Source: a virus. Taken from it: DNA of 64,000 nucleotides. Location of the stretch: positions 28,924 to 92,923 of the IMG/VR virus record IMGVR_UViG_3300031236_000003; one strand, written 5' to 3'. A program made the position numbers and the translations under genes. Every line of letters starts with the position of its first letter. The stretch's first letter is position 1. Under the pieces are notes generated by a model that was given only the letters and a program-made list of their open reading frames with translations, made no database searches and was not told the DNA's origin. Of this stretch, positions 33,528-41,317 are shown one piece after another.

Positions 33528-34670
33528 ATGCCCAGAACCTCATTTCAGCAAGGCTCCGTAGTCCGCGTATCCCGCAAGAGCGGCGATGCGTGGAGATTTC
33601 GTTGGCGCGAAAACGGCACTCAGCGCAGCGAGTGGATTGGGACGGTGAAGCAGTTACCGTCCCGCGCCCAGGCCGAGAAAGCCGCGCAGCGATTCCGCCA
33701 GCAGGCAAACTCCGGCATCGAAGTCATCACCATGGCCGATCTCATTGCGAAGTTCTGGCAGGAAGCGGCGCCGGAACGCGAGACGACCGCGCACTCGTAC
33801 CGCAGCATCTTCAAGCGGATCGAGGCCGAGTTCGGCAGTCTACGCGTGGACCAGTTCTGCCGCGAGGTAATGCGCGTCGAGCAGTGGCTGAAGGAATTGA
33901 CGGTCATTGGACGGCACCCAAAGCCCGGCGTGAAGCCGCTGGTGAGCGACCTGTACCGCTCCCAGGTGAGGAACCTGCTGCACTTGCTGATCGAGAAGGC
34001 GATGCTTTGGGGGAATGTGCAGGTCGACCGGAATCCCATGGATTTAGTTCGCCTGAAGGGCAGCGCACGCGCCAAGGAAATCCAGACGCTGACCCCTGAG
34101 CAGTACGGCCAGCTTGTCAACGACCCAGAACTGCCGGAGATGGTGCGAGTGTTGATCCAGTTGTTGGCTGGGCTCGGACTTCGCATCTCTGAGGGCTTGG
34201 GACTTCGCTGGTCAGACATCGACTTCGAATCCGGTACGATCCAGATCAACCGTAGCATGGTCCACGGCCAGGCGAACGACACGAAGACGGCTAGCTCGAA
34301 GACGGCGCTTCCCTTGCATGAGCGCCTAGTGGACGTGCTGCGCTGGTGGCATGCGCGCGCGCCGAAGTCGGCTTGGGTGTTTTGCTCGGAGCGGACCGGC
34401 GCGCCTTATGACCGGGATTATCTTCGCTCGGAGTATCTGGCTCCGGCCGGCAAGCGGATCGGCGTAGAGGGGCTTGGCTGGCACTGCCTGCGCCACTCGT
34501 ATCGAGCTATGCTGCGCGAAAGTGGTGCTTCCCTGGAAGACCAGAAGAGTCTGATGCGGCACTCAAAGTTGGCTACGACCGTCGATACTTACGGTGGCCG
34601 CGACAGCGTTGAGCGGTTGAGACCCATGAACCAGAAAATTGTCGAGATGCTGCCGAGGAGGAGTGCATGA
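33528..34670 (+). CDS. int: Tyrosine recombinase (phage integrase)
   Basis: 380 residues with GGAAAGGAAAGCG before the ATG. An N-terminal arm and core-binding region (residues about 60-160, with TAHSYRSIFKRIEAEFG) precedes the catalytic domain. All key residues are visible: Arg219 in GLRISEGLGL, His319-x-x-Arg322 in HCLRHSYR, His345 in MRHSKLATT and the nucleophile Tyr355 in DTYGG. It catalyses integration into the host chromosome, showing a temperate life cycle. The start lies 220 bases behind the operator promoter; an excisionase-like gene is at 39125. Confidence 0.92.
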   Translation: MPRTSFQQGSVVRVSRKSGDAWRFRWRENGTQRSEWIGTVKQLPSRAQAEKAAQRFRQQANSGIEVITMADLIAKFWQEAAPERETTAHSYRSIFKRIEAEFGSLRVDQFCREVMRVEQWLKELTVIGRHPKPGVKPLVSDLYRSQVRNLLHLLIEKAMLWGNVQVDRNPMDLVRLKGSARAKEIQTLTPEQYGQLVNDPELPEMVRVLIQLLAGLGLRISEGLGLRWSDIDFESGTIQINRSMVHGQANDTKTASSKTALPLHERLVDVLRWWHARAPKSAWVFCSERTGAPYDRDYLRSEYLAPAGKRIGVEGLGWHCLRHSYRAMLRESGASLEDQKSLMRHSKLATTVDTYGGRDSVERLRPMNQKIVEMLPRRSA

Positions 34671-34843
34671 CAAGAGGCGGGAAGGTAATACACGTATTAA
34701 CTCAGGGAGCATGCGCTGCATGCATGATCGTATCTATGTTTTCACCCTATTGGCTGAATGGTATTTTGTTCCTTGCAGCCTTTTACTGTGGAGGTGCCAA
34801 CGCGCTCAATTACAAAAACGAGAAAAACAGAGGAACGCGCTGA
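34667..34843 (+). CDS. Small membrane protein
   Basis: 58 residues from an ATG overlapping the integrase stop to a TGA overlapping the next ATG. The middle is hydrophobic (residues about 12-45, with paired cysteines in CAACMIVSMFSPYWLNGILF), enough for one or two membrane spans. A charged tail follows. Unrecognised. Confidence 0.5.
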   Translation: MTRGGKVIHVLTQGACAACMIVSMFSPYWLNGILFLAAFYCGGANALNYKNEKNRGTR

Positions 34844-34986
34844 TGCAACTCTGCGGCGTCCAAGGCATCAAGCAGACCGACGGCACCTACTGGTGGCCGT
34901 GGGCGAGTTGCTGGGCCATCTACAACACGCGGTACACGCTGTTAAAGTATCGGCTGGCGTTGCCGAGGAAGGAAGGTGGAGTATGA
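34843..34986 (+). CDS. Tryptophan-rich tiny protein
   Basis: 47 residues, overlapping both neighbours by a single base or ATGA. WWPWASCWAIYNTRYTLLKY gives an aromatic core and two Cys residues. Unrecognised; supported mainly by coupling. Confidence 0.45.
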   Translation: MQLCGVQGIKQTDGTYWWPWASCWAIYNTRYTLLKYRLALPRKEGGV

Positions 34987-35225
34987 GCAGAAGACACTCA
35001 CAACCCACGATGCGCAGCGCGGTCCAGATGGCCAGCGACGACCTGCCCAACGTGAAACTGAAGCCCAAGCCGGGCACAGTAGCCTCCGTCATCGCCGAAC
35101 TGGAGAAGATTCCTGACAAATCGATGCCGCTCTACTTCGACTGCCCAGAGTGCGGCAAGGGGCACATCTTCAAGACCGCGAGTTATAGTGCGGTGATTGA
35201 GACGGAGAGGCGCGATGCCGAATAA
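34983..35225 (+). CDS. Small CPEC zinc-knuckle protein
   Basis: 80 residues, ATGA start. A CPECGKGH motif at about residues 54-61 suggests a zinc knuckle with a further ligand elsewhere. The rest is charged. It ends 11 bases into the next gene. Confidence 0.55.
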   Translation: MSRRHSQPTMRSAVQMASDDLPNVKLKPKPGTVASVIAELEKIPDKSMPLYFDCPECGKGHIFKTASYSAVIETERRDAE

Positions 35226-35547
35226 GACCATCTATGTGAAGGAAAGCGATCTTCCGTTGTACGAGAAGATCAGTGCATCTGGCGAGGATAGCGTCAGTGC
35301 GAAGTTTGCCGATTTTCTGCGCTTCGAAGACGCAATGCGCCAACCGCAAAAGATTCAGTTCACGCCCATGCCCGAGGTGGCCACTCTGCGCGACCAGTTT
35401 GCGATAGCGGCGATGACGGGAGACTGGGCTGCACAACGCCCAGATTGGCACTCTTTTTCGCGTTCGTCAGCGCAAGAAACCTTTGATCGCAACGCGGAAT
35501 TGTACTACCGGATGGCAGATTCCATGCTGAAGACGAGGATGCTATGA
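35215..35547 (+). CDS. Hypothetical protein
   Basis: 110 residues; ATG at 35215 with GGAGAGGCG just before it. The start KTIYVKESDLPLYEKI resembles the N-terminal strand-helix of small regulatory proteins with a ribbon-helix-helix-like layout, which is not certain. Coupled by ATGA to the next gene. Confidence 0.5.
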   Translation: MPNKTIYVKESDLPLYEKISASGEDSVSAKFADFLRFEDAMRQPQKIQFTPMPEVATLRDQFAIAAMTGDWAAQRPDWHSFSRSSAQETFDRNAELYYRMADSMLKTRML

Positions 35548-35948
35548 CCCAAGTCAGCAACTTCGACGTGCTCAAGCGCATGAGTAAAGACAACCTGGAC
35601 ATCCGGCTTGGAACCGATTTTCTCGGCGCTAAAGCAGTCAAGGCGGGTAGCCAGGTAACCATGGGGATCGCCGGCAATGTTCTGGGCGAAATTACATTTG
35701 GGGACTCGCAGGCTTGCCTTCTCCTCTACAACAAGAAGCAGTTTGCCGAGACCAAAAAGGCGCTGGAGGCGGAGACAGCCTCGATCAGCTTCACCCGGCA
35801 GGAACTGGAAGTCCTTCAGTCGATGCTCGAGGTCGTAGTCGATGGCACCGGCACCTACTCGATGCTTCGCCTGCCACATCTCGTCAAGGTCCACACGGAA
35901 TTGCTGGATACGTTCAGCGCGGCGATTGGAAGGAAGAGGGAGCAATGA
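35544..35948 (+). CDS. Hypothetical protein
   Basis: 134 residues, ATGA start. A beta-rich N-terminal half (GSQVTMGIAGNVLGEITFG) and a helical C-terminal half (ELEVLQSMLEVVVDG). No family recognised. Its stop overlaps the ATG of the SSB-tipped protein. Confidence 0.5.
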   Translation: MTQVSNFDVLKRMSKDNLDIRLGTDFLGAKAVKAGSQVTMGIAGNVLGEITFGDSQACLLLYNKKQFAETKKALEAETASISFTRQELEVLQSMLEVVVDGTGTYSMLRLPHLVKVHTELLDTFSAAIGRKREQ

Positions 35949-36220
35949 TTCTCTATGTTTTGACCAAGCGCTACAGCGACAACTCCGGCTTCTATGTTCT
36001 GGGAGCCACGACGGATTGCGCTGTTGCCCAGGCCTTCCACGCTGGCGGGACCGACTCTGACCCGCACTCCGAGGTCTACGAGGTCAACGACAACGATCCA
36101 GTCCGGTCGATGGGCCGCGAGTATGAGGCGCTTTCATTTGACGATGAAGACCGGCAGCCGGAAGTTGTGGCGACGCCGGTGGCGGTATCTTCGGACGACG
36201 ACTCAGATATACCTTTTTAG
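35945..36220 (+). CDS. Small acidic protein ending in SSB-like tip
   Basis: 91 residues, ATGA start. A short alpha/beta N-terminal domain (MILYVLTKRYSDNSGFYVLG) is followed by an acidic tail ending DDDSDIPF, very close to the DDDIPF tip of SSB. Together with the NDDYPF protein at 24286 this makes two phage proteins with SSB-type tips, possibly decoys or recruiters of SSB partner proteins. Confidence 0.5.
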   Translation: MILYVLTKRYSDNSGFYVLGATTDCAVAQAFHAGGTDSDPHSEVYEVNDNDPVRSMGREYEALSFDDEDRQPEVVATPVAVSSDDDSDIPF

Positions 36221-36236
36221 CGAAGAGGAAAATGAC

Positions 36237-36692
36237 ATGAGAACGCAACTAGCAGAATTCGGCATTGAGTGGTCCGTGAAGCAGATTAAGTCTCAACTGC
36301 GAGAGGGCCACGCTGTCCACGCGGATCGGCAGTCGGGCAAGACCACGGCGCTGTTTGAATATGTCCACGAGTTGACGCAGAGCAACGCTGTTCCCGTCAT
36401 CGGCTTCCTGTCGCCGAATTACAATATGTCTCGCTGTGTCGAGGGATTGTACCGCGTGCGCTACCAGGAGAAGATTGATCGGGGTTACGGCTACGTATCT
36501 CCTCGTTTCACCCGAGTTTTATTCTGCGCCGCGCACGATCATCTCAAGCTCAATGGCCTGACCAGCACAGTCGTGGTCGATGAATGGTGGATCTTGGGCG
36601 ATCAAACCCGGCGCGAGCTCCTTCAGGGCGAATTACGCATCATTGCCGCCGTGGGCACGATTCCGGCTTACGCTCAAGTGCCGCTGTACTGA
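36237..36692 (+). CDS. Minimal P-loop NTPase-like protein
   Basis: 151 residues; GAAGAGGAAAATGAC precedes the ATG. HADRQSGKTTALFEYV looks like a Walker A loop (ending SGKTT, but without the usual first Gly). STVVVDEWWI looks like a Walker B with a catalytic Glu after the Asp. Sizes and order fit a single RecA-like core without further domains. Function unknown; it could be a small motor subunit or an ATP-binding regulator. Confidence 0.5.
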   Translation: MRTQLAEFGIEWSVKQIKSQLREGHAVHADRQSGKTTALFEYVHELTQSNAVPVIGFLSPNYNMSRCVEGLYRVRYQEKIDRGYGYVSPRFTRVLFCAAHDHLKLNGLTSTVVVDEWWILGDQTRRELLQGELRIIAAVGTIPAYAQVPLY

Positions 36693-36735
36693 GCGCAACT
36701 TCAACGCACTTCAACCGGCTAAATGGGAGTGAGAG

Positions 36736-37185
36736 ATGGATTTTGGATTTACGAATGACTCGCGCGAGTATGACAGAGTGGTAGCCTATCGCGACGCAGC
36801 CATTGCCGATGGATGGCACCACGAGGCTACCTACGGCAGTGAATCAGAGGAGAGAGCCTGCCGTCTTAGGCGCGATGGTTGGCAGATGCAGATACTCACC
36901 CGGTCCCGCGGAAATTACATTCCTGATCCGAAGTGGCCGAATCATCCCTCTCCCCATGGCAAGTACGCTTATGAGGCTCAAGTCAGCGTCTGGGGACCGG
37001 ACGGGATGGATGTCAGACCAGGGGCGATTTACGATTGGGAATCGCTCAAGGCGAAGCTCAGAATTTGCCCCAACTGCGGAGCTAAGGATGTAGAGACGGA
37101 GCGCGTTGGATTCGCTGGACGATGCTGCGCCAAATGCCTGCCCGAGCAGCGCAAACAGGTCGAGTATCCCGGCTGGACTAACTGA
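36736..37185 (+). CDS. Hypothetical protein with C-terminal zinc ribbon
   Basis: 149 residues with GGGAGTGAGAG upstream. N-terminal part is mixed alpha/beta; residues about 112-137 carry CPNCGAKDVE...CCAKC, a zinc ribbon. Function unknown. Confidence 0.55.
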   Translation: MDFGFTNDSREYDRVVAYRDAAIADGWHHEATYGSESEERACRLRRDGWQMQILTRSRGNYIPDPKWPNHPSPHGKYAYEAQVSVWGPDGMDVRPGAIYDWESLKAKLRICPNCGAKDVETERVGFAGRCCAKCLPEQRKQVEYPGWTN

Positions 37186-37287
37186 CAACTGCTCCACAAC
37201 TTGTTCCCTGAATCGTTGTTTTGGCTGTAAATCAACAAGTCGTTGTGTTTTGGTGGAAGACAAAGATCAAGTGAAAGGAAAGCGAAT
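37186..37287 (+). other. Intergenic region with direct repeat
   Basis: About 100 bases without a gene. TCGTTGTTTTGG and TCGTTGTGTTTTGG occur as imperfect direct repeats (near 37213 and 37241). A TTGTTC upstream could be a weak -35 but no convincing -10 is seen. GAAAGGAAAGCGA before 37288 is the usual ribosome binding site. Confidence 0.35.
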
Positions 37288-37653
37288 ATGGAAGAGAAGC
37301 AACCAATGTGCCTCGTTAAGACAGGCGGCCTGATCGGCCTGATGATGACTCGCGCCGAGGGAAAGTATCTAATCCATGGATTCGAAAGCGAGACCGACGG
37401 GATTCGGTATTTTGAAGACGCCTACAATCGGAATCACTCTCGGTCGTATGAGGCGTCTATGTCGGCATGCCTCAATCGCATCTTCTTTCAACCATCGATT
37501 GTCCGCCTGTCGATAGACGAGGTAAGGCCTATTATCGAGGGTGATGGGGTTGTCACCGCGATCAATACATCAGGGGGAATGGTGCTACTACCTCTTCTGA
37601 AAAAGCAAGCCGAGACCTTGTGGAATAGCGGCGTCAAGCCGAGATTGATTTAA
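37288..37653 (+). CDS. Hypothetical protein
   Basis: 121 residues; the ATG at 37288 follows GAAAGGAAAGCGAAT. Mixed alpha/beta sequence with two cysteines and no motif. It ends with a hydrophobic helix (VLLPLLKKQAETLW) and a short basic tail. Unrecognised. Confidence 0.5.
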   Translation: MEEKQPMCLVKTGGLIGLMMTRAEGKYLIHGFESETDGIRYFEDAYNRNHSRSYEASMSACLNRIFFQPSIVRLSIDEVRPIIEGDGVVTAINTSGGMVLLPLLKKQAETLWNSGVKPRLI

Positions 37654-37666
37654 GAAAGGAAAGCTA

Positions 37667-37732
37667 ATGGTAACTCAAGATTCATTCCGCGAGGATGTCA
37701 AGGCGACTATTGTGAAGGTGGAACCGAAGTGA
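37667..37732 (+). CDS. Microprotein (21 residues)
   Basis: ATG preceded by GAAAGGAAAGCTA; the product is MVTQDSFREDVKATIVKVEPK. The TGA overlaps the GTG of the next gene. Its small size makes this a leader-peptide candidate as well as a gene. Confidence 0.4.
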   Translation: MVTQDSFREDVKATIVKVEPK

Positions 37733-38247
37733 AGCAACCCTGCAAATACTGTCTCCGTCCAATCGACCCGCGCGGGATGCTGTCGCACCTGCATTTCAAG
37801 CACGCGCGCTGCATCCGGCACGAGTTTGCACTCAACCCGCTGGTGCAAATGATGCGGCTGATGTGGGATGGAGAGATGCCGTATTTCAGCCAGAAGCAAC
37901 TTCCGGCGCCGAATCCGCTCACTGTCTACAGCACGCGGCCGCTGGGCATGATGGCTGCTCCCCTGCCGTGGATGCGCAGGCCGAAGGGGTACACTCCGCC
38001 ACAGGGATATGCGCAGCCTTGGAAGCAAGTTCACTACACCTGGAGGTATTGGGATGAAGATCATCGCATCAATCAACGAATACGAGTTCATCGCGCAGTT
38101 GACCAAGCAGGAAATCGACTATCTTGCTGGTATGCAGATTGGCCACGACAAAGGCTACTACGGTGGACGGGCGATTCGTGCTGGCACCACCTTCGACATA
38201 ACCAAGGCCTTCGAGCAGATCCATCGCAACAGCCAGCGCAAACGTGA
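37729..38247 (+). CDS. Zinc-finger-like protein with long 3' overlap
   Basis: 172 residues from a GTG overlapping the microprotein stop. The N-terminus has CKYCLRPIDPRGMLSHLHFKH, a C2H2-like finger. After about residue 109 the frame overlaps the well-supported gene at 38054, and its sequence there looks like a shadow (Trp/Arg/His-rich). The true end may therefore be earlier, or a frameshift has removed the stop. Confidence 0.45.
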   Translation: MKQPCKYCLRPIDPRGMLSHLHFKHARCIRHEFALNPLVQMMRLMWDGEMPYFSQKQLPAPNPLTVYSTRPLGMMAAPLPWMRRPKGYTPPQGYAQPWKQVHYTWRYWDEDHRINQRIRVHRAVDQAGNRLSCWYADWPRQRLLRWTGDSCWHHLRHNQGLRADPSQQPAQT

Positions 38248-38359
38248 GATCGACACCGTTCGTAAGACGCTGGAAGGCGTCCTCAACTCTCTCGACATCA
38301 TTGAGCCGTTTATCGAGGAGCCGAAGGTGGAGGAACCTTTAGCGGAGGCGCAGCCATGA
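38054..38359 (+). CDS. Hypothetical protein
   Basis: 101 residues; ATG with TGGAGGTATTGGG upstream. N-terminal strand-helix (MKIIASINEYEFIAQLTKQE), then a helix (RKREIDTVRKTLEGVLNSL) and an acidic tail. ATGA overlap with the next gene. Unrecognised. Confidence 0.55.
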   Translation: MKIIASINEYEFIAQLTKQEIDYLAGMQIGHDKGYYGGRAIRAGTTFDITKAFEQIHRNSQRKREIDTVRKTLEGVLNSLDIIEPFIEEPKVEEPLAEAQP

Positions 38360-38631
38360 GCCACACGCCCGGACCGTGGACCATAAACCATAGAGACGGA
38401 AGCACGAAACTCGACACGCCCGAAGGCTGCATCATGTGCGACGAGCAGTATTACCCGTGGACGCCTGACAAAGATGAGGATTGGCGACTGATTGCCGCCT
38501 CGCCCGACATGCTGGCCCTGCTGAAGCGTTACGTCGCCGAAGACCCTTGCGCTCCCGGCGATCCGCGGTACAAAGAAGCCTTGGCGCTGATTGACCGCGT
38601 TGAGCTACAGGGCGCAATTCCACCATTCTAG
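38356..38631 (+). CDS. Small phage early protein
   Basis: 91 residues, ATGA start. MSHTPGPWTINHRDGS and DWRLIAASPDMLALLKRYV are a pattern seen in many small early phage proteins that resemble the Ead/Ea22 group. No known biochemical function. Confidence 0.55.
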   Translation: MSHTPGPWTINHRDGSTKLDTPEGCIMCDEQYYPWTPDKDEDWRLIAASPDMLALLKRYVAEDPCAPGDPRYKEALALIDRVELQGAIPPF

Positions 38632-38643
38632 GGAGGTGCAATC

Positions 38644-38886
38644 TTGAAACGAACGAAGCGGGTATGGAATGTAACATTCACCGTCACGGATGATCTCAAT
38701 AGTCCTCTGACCAAGGATTATCGCCGGCGCACAGTGCTCTATACGAAGAAGGCGCTGGAAGAGTCAATCCGCTACATCATGGAGAAGGAATTCTCCGACC
38801 TCAAGGCCAAGAACATCACCGTCTCCGACGCCAGCAAAGACCAGATGCTGCTTGAACCGCGAAGGCCACCATGCACACCAAGCTAA
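38644..38886 (+). CDS. Hypothetical protein, TTG start
   Basis: 80 residues; TTG after GGGAGGTGCAATC, a strong ribosome binding site. Basic beta-rich N-terminus (RVWNVTFTVTDDLNS) and helical middle (KKALEESIRYIMEKEF). Ends 16 bases into the next gene. Confidence 0.5.
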   Translation: MKRTKRVWNVTFTVTDDLNSPLTKDYRRRTVLYTKKALEESIRYIMEKEFSDLKAKNITVSDASKDQMLLEPRRPPCTPS

Positions 38887-39128
38887 TAGTCTCGCAGGAA
38901 CTCTTCGAATCCCGCCGCGACCGCATGAAGAAACTGATCGAGTTGGACGCGCCGGCAATGATCATCGGAGCCGAGGCCCGGCTACTGGCCAGGTGCTTCT
39001 CCTGGACGTGGTGCGACCGCTGGAACCACTGGTACATGAACAAGTCGCCGGGCTGGCTGATGTGGCTTACGTCGAAGAAGTACCGGCAGTTTTGCGCGGA
39101 AGACGATGGATGGGATGGTGGAGCATGA
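38871..39128 (+). CDS. Hypothetical protein
   Basis: 85 residues; ATG inside the end of the previous gene. Helical first half, then a tryptophan-rich region with paired cysteines (RCFSWTWCDRWNHWYM). No membrane segment is certain. ATGA junction with the excisionase-like gene. Confidence 0.5.
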   Translation: MHTKLIVSQELFESRRDRMKKLIELDAPAMIIGAEARLLARCFSWTWCDRWNHWYMNKSPGWLMWLTSKKYRQFCAEDDGWDGGA

Positions 39129-39298
39129 AAGAAGTCCTCGACATCAACGCAGCCGCCGAGTACCTTGGAGTTTCCAGGGACACGCTGTACAAGTACGCCG
39201 CCTCCGGTTTCGTGCCGGGATTCCGCCTCGGAAATCGCTGGCGGTTCTCGCTCAAGCGGCTCAACGAGTGGATGGTGGCGCAGGAGAAGAAGCCATGA
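39125..39298 (+). CDS. Excisionase-like helix-turn-helix protein
   Basis: 57 residues, ATGA start. The sequence is the classical excisionase-type winged helix: INAAAEYLGVSRDTLYKYAA, then GFVPGFRLGNRWRFSLKRLNEW. This short family binds DNA and often directs phage excision or regulates transcription. It sits downstream of the integrase in the same operon, which supports excision as a role. Confidence 0.75.
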   Translation: MKEVLDINAAAEYLGVSRDTLYKYAASGFVPGFRLGNRWRFSLKRLNEWMVAQEKKP

Positions 39299-39495
39299 CC
39301 GAAGAATGGAGCGAAGCCATGATTCCTATATGGGGACCGCCTAAGCCCGCAAGCGATTTATCTCCTTCCGCCTTAGCGAAGGATGACAGGCGCAGATGTC
39401 ACTTTTGCAAGAATGCTGGCGAACCCTGCAAATATTGTTTTGGAACGGGATGGCTGGAAGGGTTGCATCCTCGCAAGAAGCAGGTGAAGCCATGA
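39295..39495 (+). CDS. Small zinc-ribbon protein
   Basis: 66 residues, ATGA start. CHFCKNAGEPCKYCFGTGW is a tight four-cysteine ribbon (residues about 35-49). A disordered N-terminus precedes it. The FGTGW element also recalls DnaJ-type zinc fingers. Function unknown. Confidence 0.55.
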   Translation: MTEEWSEAMIPIWGPPKPASDLSPSALAKDDRRRCHFCKNAGEPCKYCFGTGWLEGLHPRKKQVKP

Positions 39496-39863
39496 GCGTT
39501 AAGAAGATCGTAGTGCCGGAAGGAATGCGAGAGGTGTTCCATAAAGCCGAGAACCACGACGGCTACAAGTGGGACGATGCCGTTCTGGATCATATGCTTG
39601 AGGCTGCGCTCCGCTGGCTAGATGGTGAACTTGAGAAGATGATTCCGAAAAAAACAAGCGACCTGAGATACTACCGCTCCCCGAGCATGGCGGATACCTA
39701 CCAGGATAACGGATACAAGTTGGCAATCACAGCCGTGCGCCGCATGTTCCTCGCAGTTGGAGCATTCGATCCTTCGTTGGGCGGAGTTCTGTCTGGACGC
39801 ACATTCACCCGCGAACAATTAGACGCAATCAAGGAATATCTGGAGGGCGCAGTTCATGGCTGA
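39492..39863 (+). CDS. Hypothetical protein
   Basis: 123 residues, ATGA start. Helical sequence with DAVLDHMLEAALRWLDGELE and a C-terminal REQLDAIKEYLEGA. No motif recognised. It overlaps the HNH-AP2 gene by 8 bases. Confidence 0.5.
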   Translation: MSVKKIVVPEGMREVFHKAENHDGYKWDDAVLDHMLEAALRWLDGELEKMIPKKTSDLRYYRSPSMADTYQDNGYKLAITAVRRMFLAVGAFDPSLGGVLSGRTFTREQLDAIKEYLEGAVHG

Positions 39864-40269
39864 TCCGAGAATCATCGTTGACCTAGAAGACCAGTCCCTC
39901 GTTGACTCGTACTCGTGGTATGCGGAAAAGGGCAGGAATAGCATCTGCATCGTCAGAAAAACCAGATGCCGCGCATCAGGTAAGCAGGTCCGCATACCTC
40001 TCGCAGAAGCTATCCTTGGGAAACGGGATGGATTTATCGTCGATCACGAAGATGGCAACCCGTTTAACAATAAAAGAGACAATCTCCGGTACGCCACAAC
40101 CATCCAAAACAACCGGAACACAAAGCAGCGTAAAAGCGGAACGGGGCTTCGCGGTGTGCGTGTGACCCCATACGGAAAATGGGTGGCCCGTATCAAGGTG
40201 GACGGCCTGGTGATACAGAAGTCTCACGATACTAAGGAAGCTGCAATTGAGTATCGGAAAGAACTATAA
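39856..40269 (+). CDS. HNH homing-type endonuclease with AP2 domain
   Basis: 137 residues. IIVDLEDQSLVDSYSW and IPLAEAILG are followed by the HNH core, FIVDHEDGNPFNNKRDNLRY (residues about 60-79). The C-terminal part (GLRGVRVTPYGKWVARIKVD) is an AP2-type DNA-binding module. Such genes are typical selfish or homing elements of phages. It does not interrupt an obvious gene here, so it is free-standing. Confidence 0.85.
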   Translation: MADPRIIVDLEDQSLVDSYSWYAEKGRNSICIVRKTRCRASGKQVRIPLAEAILGKRDGFIVDHEDGNPFNNKRDNLRYATTIQNNRNTKQRKSGTGLRGVRVTPYGKWVARIKVDGLVIQKSHDTKEAAIEYRKEL

Positions 40270-40301
40270 CGCCATCATTTTGGTGAGTTTGCGAGGACAA
40301 C

Positions 40302-40346
40302 ATGAACGACAAGATTGGTATCCGCCGTGGCCAGAGGTCGAAATGA
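40302..40346 (+). CDS. Leader mini-ORF (14 residues)
   Basis: GCGAGGACAAC precedes an ATG; product MNDKIGIRRGQRSK; its TGA overlaps the ATG of the next gene (ATGA at 40343). It may serve only to couple ribosomes into the downstream gene. Confidence 0.3.
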   Translation: MNDKIGIRRGQRSK

Positions 40347-40531
40347 GCGAAGATAAGGTTCTCGTCACCACCACCTACTACCGCGACGAGACAGGCGAGG
40401 CTCGCATCCGCGTAACCTGTGGCAGCACGATCCCGAGCGACCAGCCGAACCCGTATTTCTTTGTGGACACCGAGCAGATGAAGCCGTGGTTTCAAGTCTT
40501 TGGGGAAGAGAAAGGAATGGTGAGGCAGTGA
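40343..40531 (+). CDS. Small hypothetical protein
   Basis: 62 residues, ATGA start. Beta-rich (KVLVTTTYYRDETGEARIRV). In-frame codons back to 40247 lie within the HNH gene, so the ATG at 40343 is preferred. Ends in GTGA overlap with the next gene. Confidence 0.5.
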   Translation: MSEDKVLVTTTYYRDETGEARIRVTCGSTIPSDQPNPYFFVDTEQMKPWFQVFGEEKGMVRQ

Positions 40532-40821
40532 AGGTCGAAAAGTGGGTTGATATCCCGAGCATGGAAGTCACGGTCCATATCAGCGGCGATGACGCGGTGC
40601 AGGCCATCCTCGACGACGAAGCCGACAGCGGCTGGACGATGGAGGCGCGGCTCAAGAAGGTGCTCAACAATCTAGCCGCGTTCTTCAAAGCTGTGCCGGC
40701 GGAAGTAATTGCTGGACTCTCGGATACGGTGCGCGAGATGATTGGCAAGTTCCTGCGCGAGCAGGCGGAGCGATTCTGGCCGGAGGTGAAGCGTGAAGAT
40801 AGATTGCGGTCTATGCGATAA
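40528..40821 (+). CDS. Hypothetical protein, GTG start
   Basis: 97 residues. A beta-rich start (DIPSMEVTVHISGDDAVQAI) is followed by a long helix (KKVLNNLAAFFKAVPAEVIA) and a charged C-terminal helix. Its end overlaps the next GTG by 29 bases. Unrecognised. Confidence 0.5.
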   Translation: MKVEKWVDIPSMEVTVHISGDDAVQAILDDEADSGWTMEARLKKVLNNLAAFFKAVPAEVIAGLSDTVREMIGKFLREQAERFWPEVKREDRLRSMR

Positions 40822-41317
40822 GACCTTTGATGACGGCCTGCGGGAGATCGCCTGCCCTCATAATCTGCTGCCATATTCGACGGAGGTCAGCAGCGGCATC
40901 TTCGATATTCCGAAGGTGACCCAGGAGCCTAAGTTCGAGGTCAAGCCTATTCCTGGCCGCGAGTTCTCCGATTGGCCCATAGATGAAGAGATACTGGCGC
41001 GGTCGATCTACGAGGATGGCAAGGGCTACCCAAACGCTTCCTTTCTGCCAATGCCGGAGATTCCGATTACGGCGGCGGAATGCCTAAAAAACATGAATGC
41101 GGCGATTGATAGACTGAGCGGATCAAAACCCTCGTGGGAATTCCCAAAAGTGGGTGGATTTCCCTTCGGCGCGATGGAATTCCGCGAAAGCGACCGCGTT
41201 CCCAAGGGCGAAATGTGGCTCGTTGACCGGATCGGCGTCGTCCACAAGATCATCAACATCGGCAACGCGCTGCATGACGCGGACGCGATCAGCCTCTGTA
41301 TCGGGGAGCACAAATGA
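40793..41317 (+). CDS. Hypothetical protein with N-terminal Cys/His motif
   Basis: 174 residues from GTG. MKIDCGLCDKTF and CPHN near residue 21 resemble a small zinc finger. The C-terminal two thirds is globular without a recognised motif. The start overlaps the previous gene and the end is ATGA-coupled to the next. Confidence 0.5.
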   Translation: MKIDCGLCDKTFDDGLREIACPHNLLPYSTEVSSGIFDIPKVTQEPKFEVKPIPGREFSDWPIDEEILARSIYEDGKGYPNASFLPMPEIPITAAECLKNMNAAIDRLSGSKPSWEFPKVGGFPFGAMEFRESDRVPKGEMWLVDRIGVVHKIINIGNALHDADAISLCIGEHK

